A stretch of 64,000 nucleotides of DNA, taken from a virus. The stretch lies in the IMG/VR virus record IMGVR_UViG_3300022188_000006, positions 92,276 to 156,275 of that record, one strand, 5' to 3'. The position numbers were made by a program, and so were the translations under genes. The notes under the pieces were generated by a model. It searched no databases, had not been told where the DNA came from, and worked only from the letters and a program-made list of their open reading frames with translations. Shown here in pieces: positions 40,221 to 48,996 of this stretch (its first letter is position 1; each line of letters starts with the position of its first letter).

Positions 40221-40404
40221 CGTTGAAACTTCCGCGCCAGTCTATGAATGTCTCATCGAGAAACTCCCGCATCTCCTGCTCGGTCATACCCGTTTTCCGC
40301 ACATATTCAGGCCGCTTATGAAAAACCCTTTGGAATAAAAACCAGCGTGCCTCCCGAACTTCTGCTCTCCATCTCTCAATGATGCTCTCCTCGGATTCGT
40401 CCAT
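40204..40404 (-). CDS. Small hypothetical protein
   Basis: 67 residues from the ATG at 40404, preceded by AGGGGG. Helical and charged (SIIERWRAEVREARWFLFQR, then MTEQEMREFLDETFIDW). Overlaps both neighbours. Unknown. Confidence 0.5.
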   Translation of the reverse strand: MDESEESIIERWRAEVREARWFLFQRVFHKRPEYVRKTGMTEQEMREFLDETFIDWRGSFNDAEVD

Positions 40405-40783
40405 CTGCCGCCCCCTGCCACAGCCAATCTCTAAACGCCATGATGTCGTGCCAACTGCCGGTAAGTAGGATTGCAGCGGCATCGCCCGGGAATTGTGAAA
40501 TGCAGGCCTGCAACATATGCTTCAGAGCGTCCGATCCGCCACCCTGTCCTTCTGCTAACTCTCTCATGCTGCGCGCTCCGAGCCGAACACACAGGTCTCC
40601 TGGAAAGCGCCTATCCAGGTACTCATCCAACATCATACGATATTCGTTGGGAAGTTGCAAGTCTTTATCTTCAAGGATGCGCAGGGCCAGGCTATACAGT
40701 CTATCCTTGAAAACGTCTGATATCACTGCTGTCTTCGCGAGTTCCTCTCTCAACTCGCGCAGAGCTTCCGGTTCCTCATCCAC
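40376..40783 (-). CDS. Hypothetical helical protein
   Basis: 135 residues starting with GTG, AAGGT 7 nt upstream. Leu/Arg/Glu-rich helices (ALRELREELAKTAVISDVF, LALRILEDKDLQL) with a C-terminal WHDIMAFRDWLWQG. Directly downstream of the metallopeptidase/VWA gene; may be part of that AAA/VWA system. Unrecognised. Confidence 0.6.
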   Translation of the reverse strand: MDEEPEALRELREELAKTAVISDVFKDRLYSLALRILEDKDLQLPNEYRMMLDEYLDRRFPGDLCVRLGARSMRELAEGQGGGSDALKHMLQACISQFPGDAAAILLTGSWHDIMAFRDWLWQGAADGRIRGEHH

Positions 40784-40796
40784 CGCTTACACCTTT

Positions 40797-42047
40797 TCAT
40801 CCGAAGCTGACAACTGTCCCGAACGGGACCGGATACTCGGCATACTCTTCGGGAACAACCCAGATGACCGGATAATCCGGTTCCTCGTCCGGGAAGGTTC
40901 CCATCAGGTCGGTCATGTAAAACAAACAGCTGGGCCTGTAGCGATCCTCGGCCAGTTTCTCGAATACCGGCACAAAACTGGTTCCGCCTCTTCCCTTCAG
41001 CGTTCTGGGAATATCATCCACATCAGATATCAGCACGTCATCCACCACAGCCGCGTCGCACATCAATAACCTGACCTCGGAAATGTCGCGCGCCCGCACC
41101 AGGCGCAGCATCATTGAAAGAAAATCCGCAGCCATGTCCAGGTCTATCGACCCGGAGCTATCCAAGCCCACCGCGACCCTGGTAGTCTCGATATCGAGAC
41201 TTGGGAGATAGAGTCGCCTTGACACGTACCTCCGGTCAAACTCCAACATGCTGTAGTCGCTTTTGCTCACCTCGTCGAGGAACATCGCGGCCAATTTCTC
41301 AAGCGGAAGCTTCGGCTCCGTCAGTTCCTCTACAAGCTCCTCCATTCCAGCGGGAACGTGACCTTGCATCTTCCCAGCGGCCACCGCCTCCACCAGCCTG
41401 TCACGCCACTGCTTTTCCTGCTCCCGCATCTGCTGTTCAAGGCTGCCACTTCCGTCCATCGGAAACTGCTGGCCATCATTCTTATCATCTGAGGCGCCGC
41501 CACTCTGCCCTTGCTGGGCTCCACTGCTGTTGTCTGAGCCGTCCCCGGGAGGCGGCAGCAAGTCTTCCATGCCAGGTTGCTGCTCGTTACCCCCTCCTCC
41601 TGACTGTTCCTGCTGCTCTTCCTGAAGTACCTGATAGACCTCCTCGACAGACATGCCGCTAAATCTGTCATCGCAGTACCAGTCACCAGGTACGTACATC
41701 TCTTCCGACTTCAGGAAGTTGTTTACCACGTGGTCAGCCGCGATGTTCCACAGCTTCCTGTCCCGCCACTCGATCCTCCATGGCCAGATGTGTCCGAGCG
41801 CAGCATGCAGCACCTCGTGACAAAGCACAGACAGTTTTTCCGCGTTGTCCTTTTTTTCCATCTCGCTCCGCTTAAAGTAGAGCCGCCGTCCGTCAGTACC
41901 TACAAAACTACTGTCCGGGTATCCGGCCGCGGCCCACTCGGCCTCGCTCATCTCCATCTCTTCCATGTGCAAGGCCAGCGTTGCGAAGAACTGGTAGTCA
42001 GTTACCAGACGCACCTTTGTATTTTCGAATAGCTTCGACTTTTTCAT
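40797..42047 (-). CDS. DUF2201-like metallopeptidase with VWA-like domain
   Basis: 416 residues from the ATG at 42047. N-terminal zinc-peptidase signature LCHEVLHAALGH (about residue 75-86). A Gln/Gly/Ser-rich linker (about 165-230) follows, then a VWA-like domain with VAVGLDSSGSID (MIDAS-like DxSxS) and GRGGTSFVPVFE. This architecture is known to pair with a MoxR-type ATPase, which lies immediately upstream here. The pair probably acts as chaperone/metal-insertion or protein-remodelling machinery. The peptidase may be active, as the HExxH motif is intact. Confidence 0.85.
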   Translation of the reverse strand: MKKSKLFENTKVRLVTDYQFFATLALHMEEMEMSEAEWAAAGYPDSSFVGTDGRRLYFKRSEMEKKDNAEKLSVLCHEVLHAALGHIWPWRIEWRDRKLWNIAADHVVNNFLKSEEMYVPGDWYCDDRFSGMSVEEVYQVLQEEQQEQSGGGGNEQQPGMEDLLPPPGDGSDNSSGAQQGQSGGASDDKNDGQQFPMDGSGSLEQQMREQEKQWRDRLVEAVAAGKMQGHVPAGMEELVEELTEPKLPLEKLAAMFLDEVSKSDYSMLEFDRRYVSRRLYLPSLDIETTRVAVGLDSSGSIDLDMAADFLSMMLRLVRARDISEVRLLMCDAAVVDDVLISDVDDIPRTLKGRGGTSFVPVFEKLAEDRYRPSCLFYMTDLMGTFPDEEPDYPVIWVVPEEYAEYPVPFGTVVSFG

Positions 42048-42049
42048 GA

Positions 42050-43108
42050 CTACACCATCGTGGCGGCCTGATACTTCTTGCCGAAGGCAGCCCATTCCTC
42101 ACTTTTGACCAGCTCATCCCAATGGTCATTGAAAGCGGGCGTCTTCAAGAGATCCTTCACAGCATAGGTCGCGAACTCAGCCGGCATTTGCTCTGTCGCG
42201 TACCTCACCATGTTCCGCATGCCCTGAAGCACGTTCTCGCAGCTGGTCGCCGCGCCCACCAGCGCGCCGCCAAAGGCGAACAACTCGTCCGGCTTTGTCG
42301 GACACTTCACCGACATGTCCCCGCTCACGACCGCCTCGGCGTTCGGGATCTTGTTGTAGACTCGCATGAACCCGGCAAACTGAATTGCAACCGATTCTCC
42401 CAAACACGGAACAAACCTCTCCGCTTCTTTCGCCGACGGATCCACCGAAAGCAGCCTAGACACGAACTCCCAGCTCCGGGGCGTCGGGAACTGATAAACG
42501 TGTACTTTTTTGTCGAAGAAGTAGAGGTACTTCGGCTGATAAGACAGGTAAGCAATCACCTCCTCCTTGATTCCGTTCTTCAGCGCCCACTTTTTCCAGG
42601 CTGAGAGACTCACCTCGACCTCGTAATGCACGAACCGGTTCCGCAACGCGCTGCTCATCTCGTAGGTGACTGCAAGATCGTCGATCAGGTTGCCAGCGGC
42701 GATGATGTCGACTCCATCTGCCAACTCTGCATCGCCGGTCCGCCGGTCAAAAACAAGTTGGTAAGCGGCTACCTGCAGCGCCCGAGGACAGGCGTTGATC
42801 TCGTCCAGGAAGAGGATGGCATTCTCCAGCTTCTTGTCACCTTTCAGCGGGAGTGACTTTGGCGGGAACCACACCATTCTCCCGCCTTCCTCGCCGGGCA
42901 CACCAAGCACGTCTACCGGGTTCCGCATGCTCAACCTGAAGTCCACCAAAGGTCGACCGCTCTCTTCGGCGATCTGCTTGACCGCGGCGCTCTTCCCACA
43001 GCCGGGGTGCCCGTGCAGCATCACCGGCAACCGCGCCTGAAAACACACCTTGATCTCATCCTTCAGGCGGTCAATCGGATATGTGACTCTCTTTATGTCT
43101 TTTGCCAT
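42050..43108 (-). CDS. MoxR-family AAA+ ATPase
   Basis: 352 residues. Walker A HGHPGCGKSAAVKQ (about residue 31), Walker B AILFLDEINACP (about 103), sensor 1 IIAAGN and the ALRNRFVHYEV arginine-finger region identify a MoxR/RavA-like ATPase. These remodel VWA partner proteins; the partner gene follows directly. AGGAG 7 nt before the ATG. Phage copies of the MoxR-VWA pair are known but their role in infection is unclear. Confidence 0.9.
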   Translation of the reverse strand: MAKDIKRVTYPIDRLKDEIKVCFQARLPVMLHGHPGCGKSAAVKQIAEESGRPLVDFRLSMRNPVDVLGVPGEEGGRMVWFPPKSLPLKGDKKLENAILFLDEINACPRALQVAAYQLVFDRRTGDAELADGVDIIAAGNLIDDLAVTYEMSSALRNRFVHYEVEVSLSAWKKWALKNGIKEEVIAYLSYQPKYLYFFDKKVHVYQFPTPRSWEFVSRLLSVDPSAKEAERFVPCLGESVAIQFAGFMRVYNKIPNAEAVVSGDMSVKCPTKPDELFAFGGALVGAATSCENVLQGMRNMVRYATEQMPAEFATYAVKDLLKTPAFNDHWDELVKSEEWAAFGKKYQAATMV

Positions 43109-43118
43109 GGGACTGCTC

Positions 43119-43694
43119 CTAGAAGAGGGTCAGTTGGGCTTCCATTTCGACCTGTTTAGCAGATTCGCGGCTTGCCCTCAGTTGCTCTTTCACCTGTTCC
43201 TCGCGCTCCTCGAACAGGCGAAGCGCCGCCGTCAGGGCTACCTCGATATCCTTTGTCAAACCGTAAAGCACCGCCAAGCCGTTAATTTCCTTGAGCCTCT
43301 CCTTTCCGTCCCGCACGTACCGCAGACTCACACCGCCGTCTTCCTTTTTCTCCGCCTCCTTCTTGTAGAGCCTCTTTACCAGTTCATCGACCTGTTGTTT
43401 CAAGGCCGAGGCCGCCAGCCTTCTAACCTTGTCCACGGACCTGTTGTCAAATGGCAACACGAAGACTGCTGCCCTGTTGCCGGTCTCGTACTCTGCCTCG
43501 GCCACGATCTGTTCCAACTTCTCCTTGAGACCCCATTGAAACAGATAGACGCTCAGGTTTACCCTGATTGCCAGACGCCGGATCGCCCGGTAGAGCTTGT
43601 TGTAGAGGCTCTGGTGCCCGTTCGGCACGTCGTAGACCAGAATCCCGTAAGTGATTCCGTTTCCCTGTTCTTCTACTTCGAGTCCGTCCGCCAT
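43119..43694 (-). CDS. Cas2/VapD-like ferredoxin-fold protein with coiled-coil tail
   Basis: 191 residues. The first 85 residues (TYGILVYDVPNG…NKLYRAIRR…VNLSVYLFQWGLK…AAVFVLPFDN) follow the Cas2 pattern: strand with Asp, helix with Arg pair, SVYLF strand, second helix, last strand. The remaining 100 residues are coiled coil. Cas2 proteins are nucleases or structural integrase partners; VapD is an RNase. No cas1 or CRISPR array is in the window, so this is not an adaptation module. AGGAG before the ATG. The assignment is by eye only. Confidence 0.45.
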   Translation of the reverse strand: MADGLEVEEQGNGITYGILVYDVPNGHQSLYNKLYRAIRRLAIRVNLSVYLFQWGLKEKLEQIVAEAEYETGNRAAVFVLPFDNRSVDKVRRLAASALKQQVDELVKRLYKKEAEKKEDGGVSLRYVRDGKERLKEINGLAVLYGLTKDIEVALTAALRLFEEREEQVKEQLRASRESAKQVEMEAQLTLF

Positions 43695-43748
43695 GGTTCA
43701 CTCCTTTCTTGCTGCTTCCATGACACTTAGCGACGAACTCTTCGTATT

Positions 43749-45158
43749 TCAACCACCGCCATGACTGATAATCTCGAAACCTTTGGCAGCATACAACCGT
43801 GCCCGTTTCCCCCAGAATCTCCCCAAGATGTCGTTCTTGACCTCCCTGCCACCGACATCGGAAATTGCGTCTATTGGATCGACAACCATTGGATCTTTCT
43901 TTCCGGCACAGCCTCGCAGGATCCTTCCCACTGGCTGCTCCACGTCTGCTTTTGGCGTTAGAAAAACCAGAGTATCCAATGCCGGTAAGTCGAGCGCATC
44001 CTTCGCCATTCCATAGGTGCCTATGAGCAGATCCGCTTCGTGCGCCTTTGCTTGGTCTTTCTTCTTTGTCGCACCCACATACCTGAGGACACGGTACTGC
44101 GGCATCCGCCGTTCTACCTCGTCGGCGAGCAGGTGCACCTGTTCGAGCCGGTCGCTGAGGGCAATCACCTTACGACCCTTTTCTAATGCGCGACACAGCA
44201 CGCGAAGAAGGATTGCATTTCTCTTCCTGTTCTTCGCAAGCCAGTTTATCAGTCTCGACATGTACACCTTGTCACCGGACCGAGGCATGTAGTAATTGCT
44301 GGGCACCACCATTGGGACTGCCAGAGCATATACCTTACAGTCGACGACCCTGACAGTATCCATGACTGTCAAGACCTTCCCCATATGTCTCTCGAATATC
44401 CCTTGTAAGCCATCCGAACGTCTAGGTGTCGCCGTCAGCCCTATACGCACCGAGGCCGAGAACCTTGGAACCACTGTCTGGAACAAGGGCGCGCCAAACT
44501 TATGCACCTCGTCCACGATTAGCAGCCCAGCAAAGTTCTCTAGCTTCTCGTTTCTTCCCCGTGAATACAGCGTCTGCGCCATACACAGAACCACCTTGCA
44601 TCCGTCTATTCTGCTCTTGCTCTGTCTTACCTCTCCCACATCATCCTTGCCAAGTCCGAGGAACCTTTCGAGGCGTTCCCTCCACTGTCGTATGAGGAAG
44701 TCCTTGTCAACAACGACAGCCGTCGTTCTTTTCAACTTGGCCATCATCTTACAAGCGCACACGGTCTTACCCTGGCCGCACTCAGCGCAAAAGATTCCGT
44801 GTTTGAACGGCGACTCCTGCCGCCCCATCTTGCTGAAAAACTCGGCTATCGCCCTATCCTGCGCATCGGACAACTGTTTGAAACGGTCCTTGTCCTCCCC
44901 AGGATTGAATACAAAGTCGACCCGCTCACCCCGCGACATCCGATCTTCCACATCCTTGCTTCTTAATTCTTCCCACCAGTAAGACCGTGGAAGCGTTATC
45001 AGGTCTCGGTCTTCCTCCAGTAAACTCACCGTCACACCTGGTCCGAATCCAAAATACTCCCCTCCGCGCGACCTGAACAGCAGATCTCGCTTTGCTTTTC
45101 CGTACTCCGCTTCGGTCAGCACTGACCGACTCAGGGTCACAGTCCCATCAAGTATCAA
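43749..45158 (-). CDS. SF2 DNA helicase (UvsW/SSL2-like)
   Basis: 469 residues starting with TTG, GGAG 8 nt upstream, in a TTGA overlap with the previous stop. Motif I CGQGKT (about residue 128), II LLIVDEVHKF (about 213), III LTATPRR, VI QPVGRILRG (about 409). The N-terminal 100 residues may be a DNA-recognition domain as in UvsW/XPB. It probably unwinds branched DNA or remodels origins. Palindrome copy 4 sits near its start (45112-45129). Confidence 0.9.
   Translation of the reverse strand: MILDGTVTLSRSVLTEAEYGKAKRDLLFRSRGGEYFGFGPGVTVSLLEEDRDLITLPRSYWWEELRSKDVEDRMSRGERVDFVFNPGEDKDRFKQLSDAQDRAIAEFFSKMGRQESPFKHGIFCAECGQGKTVCACKMMAKLKRTTAVVVDKDFLIRQWRERLERFLGLGKDDVGEVRQSKSRIDGCKVVLCMAQTLYSRGRNEKLENFAGLLIVDEVHKFGAPLFQTVVPRFSASVRIGLTATPRRSDGLQGIFERHMGKVLTVMDTVRVVDCKVYALAVPMVVPSNYYMPRSGDKVYMSRLINWLAKNRKRNAILLRVLCRALEKGRKVIALSDRLEQVHLLADEVERRMPQYRVLRYVGATKKKDQAKAHEADLLIGTYGMAKDALDLPALDTLVFLTPKADVEQPVGRILRGCAGKKDPMVVDPIDAISDVGGREVKNDILGRFWGKRARLYAAKGFEIISHGGG
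45112..45129. repeat. Dispersed palindrome copy 4 (in SF2 helicase gene)
   Basis: TCGGTCAGCACTGACCGA, the complete 18-bp form with 8-bp arms. The minus-strand codons read Arg-Ser-Val-Leu-Thr-Glu, a different frame from the other coding copies. Confidence 0.8.
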
Positions 45159-46486
45159 AACGTCATCTCCATCGTCGTCGGCTGGTCCCCGGATTCTCCC
45201 TCGTCGATCACATCTCCGTCCAGGTCAACCACAGCCTTCTGGCTGAAGTCCATGTTGTCGAAATCCCAATTCACGTGGATGTTCACCTGCTCGCCTTCGC
45301 GGTGTTCCAACAGTCTTACGAGCATTTCTTTTTCCTCACGCATAATGCTCGTCTGGAACATGCCTATGAGTCCGTCACAGTTCTGTGCGATCTCATATGC
45401 GTACCCGATGTCTTCAGAACCCGCATCGACACGGGACCGCTTCACCTTTCTGGAGAACTGTGTCGTCCCGATAATCTTGGTCATCTTGCTCTGCGCGATG
45501 TCCTGCAAGTGGTCAGCTATCGTGGAAACCCGCTCGTACTTCGACATTGCCTTGGTTCCAGCCACCTGCATGAGATAAATGCCGTCTATTAGGGCAACAT
45601 CGGGCTTGATGTCCTCGATAAGCATTTCCAGGTCGTCAGGCGTTTTTACTAAGCCCTTACCGCAAATGAACGCAGCTTGGCCAAGGTTTTTGATCTTGTT
45701 CAGGTGCTCTGCGTAGCGCTCCTCAAGCGCCTGGTCTAGGAATCCTTTTCTCAGCGACTCAAACGGAATCTTCCCAGCCAAAGCATCGTATCTTCTGGAC
45801 ATCTTGCTTATCGGCATTTCCATAGACACCAGCAGCGTCGTAGCCCCATGCTGGAGAAAAGTGTCCATGAGTGCTATCTCACACCATGTCTTTCCTGTCT
45901 TTAACCTAGCGACAATGAACCACAGCTCCCCGTTGTGTATGCCTCCTGTTACCTCGTTGAACGCTTCCCAAGGAAAGGGGAGACCGTCGATCTTCCCCTG
46001 CATGGTCTTCATCTTCAGGTACTCTTCCCACCGTTCCTCGGTGTTCGTCCTGATGTCGACTATGCCGGTCTCTTTCCCGGTCTGCCCAACCATCATAATC
46101 TCGCGGATGCGCTCTTTGACTACGTCGACCGCCGCTTCTGTCCTGCCGGACATTACTTCGTCGTGGCTCTTCGACAGCGCCTCCGCAAGCCGATACCTGC
46201 GCCACCTCTCGACGATCTCGTTTGTATAGTATTCAAGCGGTTCCAGTTTTCCTGGGGCGAATTTTACACCACACTTCTGTTCTACCGTTTCTACCGTAGG
46301 CATCTTGCCGTAGTTTCGGTAGAAGTCAGAAACAAACTCATATGCGATGCCCCACACCTCTGTGTCCTTCACCCACCCTACCATGGTCGACTTAAAACCT
46401 GCCTCCAGCAAGGGGCGCATCCCTTCACTTTCCAGCAACGCCCGTACAAAGCGTTCGTCCAGCACATACACTTGCTCGTCAGCCAT
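45155..46486 (-). CDS. DnaB-type replicative helicase
   Basis: 443 residues. RecA-like motor: VARLKTGKTW (Walker A, about residue 190), LLVSMEMPISKMSRR (H1a), DVALIDGIYLM (Walker B), TTQFSRKVKRSR (sensor and R finger region). The N-terminal 150 residues are shorter than in bacterial DnaB. It unwinds the fork and should recruit the primase. GGAGG 9 nt before the ATG, overlapping the loader gene. Confidence 0.92.
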   Translation of the reverse strand: MADEQVYVLDERFVRALLESEGMRPLLEAGFKSTMVGWVKDTEVWGIAYEFVSDFYRNYGKMPTVETVEQKCGVKFAPGKLEPLEYYTNEIVERWRRYRLAEALSKSHDEVMSGRTEAAVDVVKERIREIMMVGQTGKETGIVDIRTNTEERWEEYLKMKTMQGKIDGLPFPWEAFNEVTGGIHNGELWFIVARLKTGKTWCEIALMDTFLQHGATTLLVSMEMPISKMSRRYDALAGKIPFESLRKGFLDQALEERYAEHLNKIKNLGQAAFICGKGLVKTPDDLEMLIEDIKPDVALIDGIYLMQVAGTKAMSKYERVSTIADHLQDIAQSKMTKIIGTTQFSRKVKRSRVDAGSEDIGYAYEIAQNCDGLIGMFQTSIMREEKEMLVRLLEHREGEQVNIHVNWDFDNMDFSQKAVVDLDGDVIDEGESGDQPTTMEMTF

Positions 46487-47084
46487 TCCGCCCGACCTCC
46501 ATCACGACGGTCTTCGTTGTTGTCTTCAGAAGCTCCAGAACCGTAGGGCCGTAGGCCGCGGAAAGTGCCTTCACGGTCAAGTTCGTGCTGACAATGGTTG
46601 GAAGCCCTGCGTTGTATCTGCAGCGCAGTATGCGCTCCGTCATAGCCTTTGCCACCTCCTTTCCGGCCATCGCGCCGAGGTCATCCAGAATCAGGAACGC
46701 CGCATGTCGCAATCTTCTTCTGCGATCATCATCATCGCTCATTTCTATCTCAGCAAGATCCCATTCAGCCTCGAAATGAGGCCAGCAACCACGTCTGATA
46801 ATCTCCTTGCCGATAACTACGGTCCCCGAGGTCTTTCCTAGTTGCGGTGGTCCGATAATCAGGAGGCCTATTCCCTGCTCCCGATACCCTTCCAGGTTCT
46901 CCATGTACTCGACGATTCCTTCCTTGACCTTCGGGTACCTGTCGAACCATGACAGCCGCGCCTTCCAAAATTTCCTAGGGATATTACAGAGAGCGAGTCT
47001 ACGCGCCGTCAAACGGGCGTCATCCGGTTCCCGGAGCGGCCGCTTCGCCTCTATCCTGGCTGCCAGATCCTCGTCCGAAATCAC
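46479..47084 (-). CDS. DnaC-like helicase loader ATPase
   Basis: 201 residues, starting with GTG (GAGG 7 nt upstream, GTGA overlap). GLLIIGPPQLGKTSG (Walker A), FLILDDLGAMAGKE (Walker B) and TIVSTNLT (sensor 1) match DnaC/DnaI loaders. It loads the DnaB-type helicase encoded directly downstream. Preceded by the initiator gene. Confidence 0.9.
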   Translation of the reverse strand: MISDEDLAARIEAKRPLREPDDARLTARRLALCNIPRKFWKARLSWFDRYPKVKEGIVEYMENLEGYREQGIGLLIIGPPQLGKTSGTVVIGKEIIRRGCWPHFEAEWDLAEIEMSDDDDRRRRLRHAAFLILDDLGAMAGKEVAKAMTERILRCRYNAGLPTIVSTNLTVKALSAAYGPTVLELLKTTTKTVVMEVGRNG

Positions 47085-48415
47085 CAGATGCCCTCACTGT
47101 AGTTCGTGTCCCTAGCGCGATCTGCAGCCGTGAACCTTCTGGCTCGTTCCTTCTGCGCCTCAATCTTGGAGACGCCACCGTTCTTCACCCAAAAGTATAC
47201 CTGGTCCTTGATGGCATCTACTAGGCCCAGCGTCGGCACCTCCATGCCCCGTGCGCGGAAGTTCACCGCCTTGATGTCGTCCCAGTTGTCGCAAACGAAC
47301 TCCATCATTGCCACGGCCAGGTCGTAGTTCTTCCCGGAGTAGTTGTAGATGTTCTTGAGGTGCCCGAAATCGGCGCCCACTGGCCGTTCCATAGGTATAG
47401 CGTGCCCCGTCAGGATGCGCATCGCCTGCTTCCACTTCTCCCACATGTGCCAGATGTACCTCTTGCTGCTGCTCTTTTTCTTCTGTGGCCTCTTCCTCGC
47501 GTCCTCTGCCGCGCGCTTGCTTCCGCCTATGCGAGCCGTCTGCGGCCTCTGTACAGTTGACTCAACGCGACCCGGAGGTTTTCTCAACTCCATTCCGATC
47601 TCCCCGACTTCATCTGGACAGGTGTCCAGCGTGTCATTTTGACCCGGTGCGACTTTATGTCTTAGTTCCCCAGCGGAAAAAATCTGTCTCGGACTTTCAC
47701 TCTGTATCGTCTGTGTTTGCTGTGTGCGTCTAACCTTCGATCGGATCCTACGTCCTATGCGCTTGGCAAAAACTCCTAGGGTTATCAGTATCGCATTGAG
47801 TTCCTGCATCTGTGTCGGAGCTTGCTCCGACGCAGTGCAAACACGCGAAGCGTGTTTTCCAGTGGGTTCTCCTAATACATCCTCTCCTGCGGGTGTCACG
47901 CTTGTCACCCGGGGGTGACAGTCCTGTCTCCCTTGCTTTTCTCGCGGTTTTTGGGGGGTGACACCACTGTCACCCCTCTTTTCTGAAGAAAAATGGCCCT
48001 GATTTGCGCCCTTCACGCGGAGCGTCCGGCGACCTGCGGGCATCTGAGATTCGGCATATTTGGCGGCAGCTTCGATGTCCCGGAGCGGATTCCTCGAAGC
48101 AATGTCAGGATAAACAGTATTTACGTCTCGAAGAATAATGAGAGAAGTACTGTTAGAAATCCTGACTAAACCGAGTTTCCGTAGGTCGGAAATGTAACGC
48201 TGGACGCTGCGCCTAGAGCACTGCATCTCTTTGGCAAGGTCGGCGCGCTTGAGGAACACTCTGTTCTGGGTGCCAGCGTGGTCGCAGATGATTGAGTAAG
48301 CCATCTGGGCGCCGAAGGTAAGCCGCGGGTCGTAGAGGACCGGGCGCGGCACGGAAGAATAACGCAGGCCGGTCAATCTGCTTGCCGACCTGCCCAACCG
48401 CTTGCGCTTGTACAT
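47081..48415 (-). CDS. Replication initiator with winged-helix domain
   Basis: 444 residues. The N-terminal winged helix (FGAQMAYSIICDHAG…KRADLAKEMQCSRRSVQRYI, then SDLRKLGLVRI) resembles the DnaD/RepA-type initiators. The middle 200 residues are disordered, Lys/Arg/Gln-rich. The C-terminal domain (WHMWEKWKQAMRILTGHAI…FGHLKNIYNYSGKNY) is DnaD-like and should contact the loader. Followed by loader and helicase in one operon. The origin may lie in or near this gene; I see no clear iteron array. Confidence 0.75.
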   Translation of the reverse strand: MYKRKRLGRSASRLTGLRYSSVPRPVLYDPRLTFGAQMAYSIICDHAGTQNRVFLKRADLAKEMQCSRRSVQRYISDLRKLGLVRISNSTSLIILRDVNTVYPDIASRNPLRDIEAAAKYAESQMPAGRRTLRVKGANQGHFSSEKRGDSGVTPQKPREKQGRQDCHPRVTSVTPAGEDVLGEPTGKHASRVCTASEQAPTQMQELNAILITLGVFAKRIGRRIRSKVRRTQQTQTIQSESPRQIFSAGELRHKVAPGQNDTLDTCPDEVGEIGMELRKPPGRVESTVQRPQTARIGGSKRAAEDARKRPQKKKSSSKRYIWHMWEKWKQAMRILTGHAIPMERPVGADFGHLKNIYNYSGKNYDLAVAMMEFVCDNWDDIKAVNFRARGMEVPTLGLVDAIKDQVYFWVKNGGVSKIEAQKERARRFTAADRARDTNYSEGIW

Positions 48416-48427
48416 GAATTCTCTCCC

Positions 48428-48736
48428 TTACGAATGATTGATGCGCTCGAAAAGAGCCTCGACAGTTGCCTGACAACCTTTGCAGACGCCGAGAGTTCCG
48501 CCGTGCGGACCGGATATCCGCAGCAGCATCACCGGGGTGGCTCCGCAAATAAAACAGAACGACGAGAGGTTACCTTTCAGGGGGCCTTCATAGGCATTGA
48601 AGGTGCCGCCACGGGAAGGGCCTCTACAGTCTACACCGCAAGATGTCTGACCAGCGGCAAGAGCCTTCGCCATATGTGCACAAAACGTACACGGAAAGGC
48701 GAGCCCCGGACAGACCAAGGGGAATTGCTCTGGCAT
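48428..48736 (-). CDS. Cys-rich zinc-binding protein
   Basis: 102 residues with ten or more Cys: CPGLAFPCTFCAHM at the start, CGVDCRG, and CFICG…CKGC at the end. Probably two zinc sites. AGGT 6-8 nt before the ATG. Function unknown; it precedes the initiator gene and could be regulatory. Confidence 0.6.
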   Translation of the reverse strand: MPEQFPLVCPGLAFPCTFCAHMAKALAAGQTSCGVDCRGPSRGGTFNAYEGPLKGNLSSFCFICGATPVMLLRISGPHGGTLGVCKGCQATVEALFERINHS

Positions 48737-48750
48737 AACAACACCTGTAA

Positions 48751-48996
48751 TTAAACGACTACGTGCTTGTCCGGTATTCTGGTGATTTCTGGCTTGGTAA
48801 TCGTGAGTATTGTGAGATTGATCAGTCTCTGCGCCCGTTTTACCGAGTAAAGGAATGGGTCTGGTTCGTATGGAGGTGAGTAGTAGATGAAGTGCTTATT
48901 CAGTAACTGTTCGAGTTGTTTGTCTTCGCTTTCCCATCTGAACTCGCCATCGCGGCCAAAGAAACACAGGCTTGAGTCAATCTGAACGGCGACCAT
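48751..48996 (-). CDS. Small hypothetical protein
   Basis: 81 residues from the ATG at 48996, with an alternative GTG one codon earlier that forms an overlap with the metallopeptidase stop; GGGGG lies 5 nt upstream. LNLTILTITKPEITRIPD is strand-rich. Unrecognised. Confidence 0.55.
   Translation of the reverse strand: MVAVQIDSSLCFFGRDGEFRWESEDKQLEQLLNKHFIYYSPPYEPDPFLYSVKRAQRLINLTILTITKPEITRIPDKHVVV

Noticed and set aside
43119-43694. CRISPR adaptation gene cas2
   Set aside because: Fold resemblance only; no cas1, other cas genes or array in the window.
43447-43752. 101-codon minus-strand ORF over the Cas2-like gene start
   Set aside because: Highly basic out-of-frame reading of a gene with a good ribosome-binding site.
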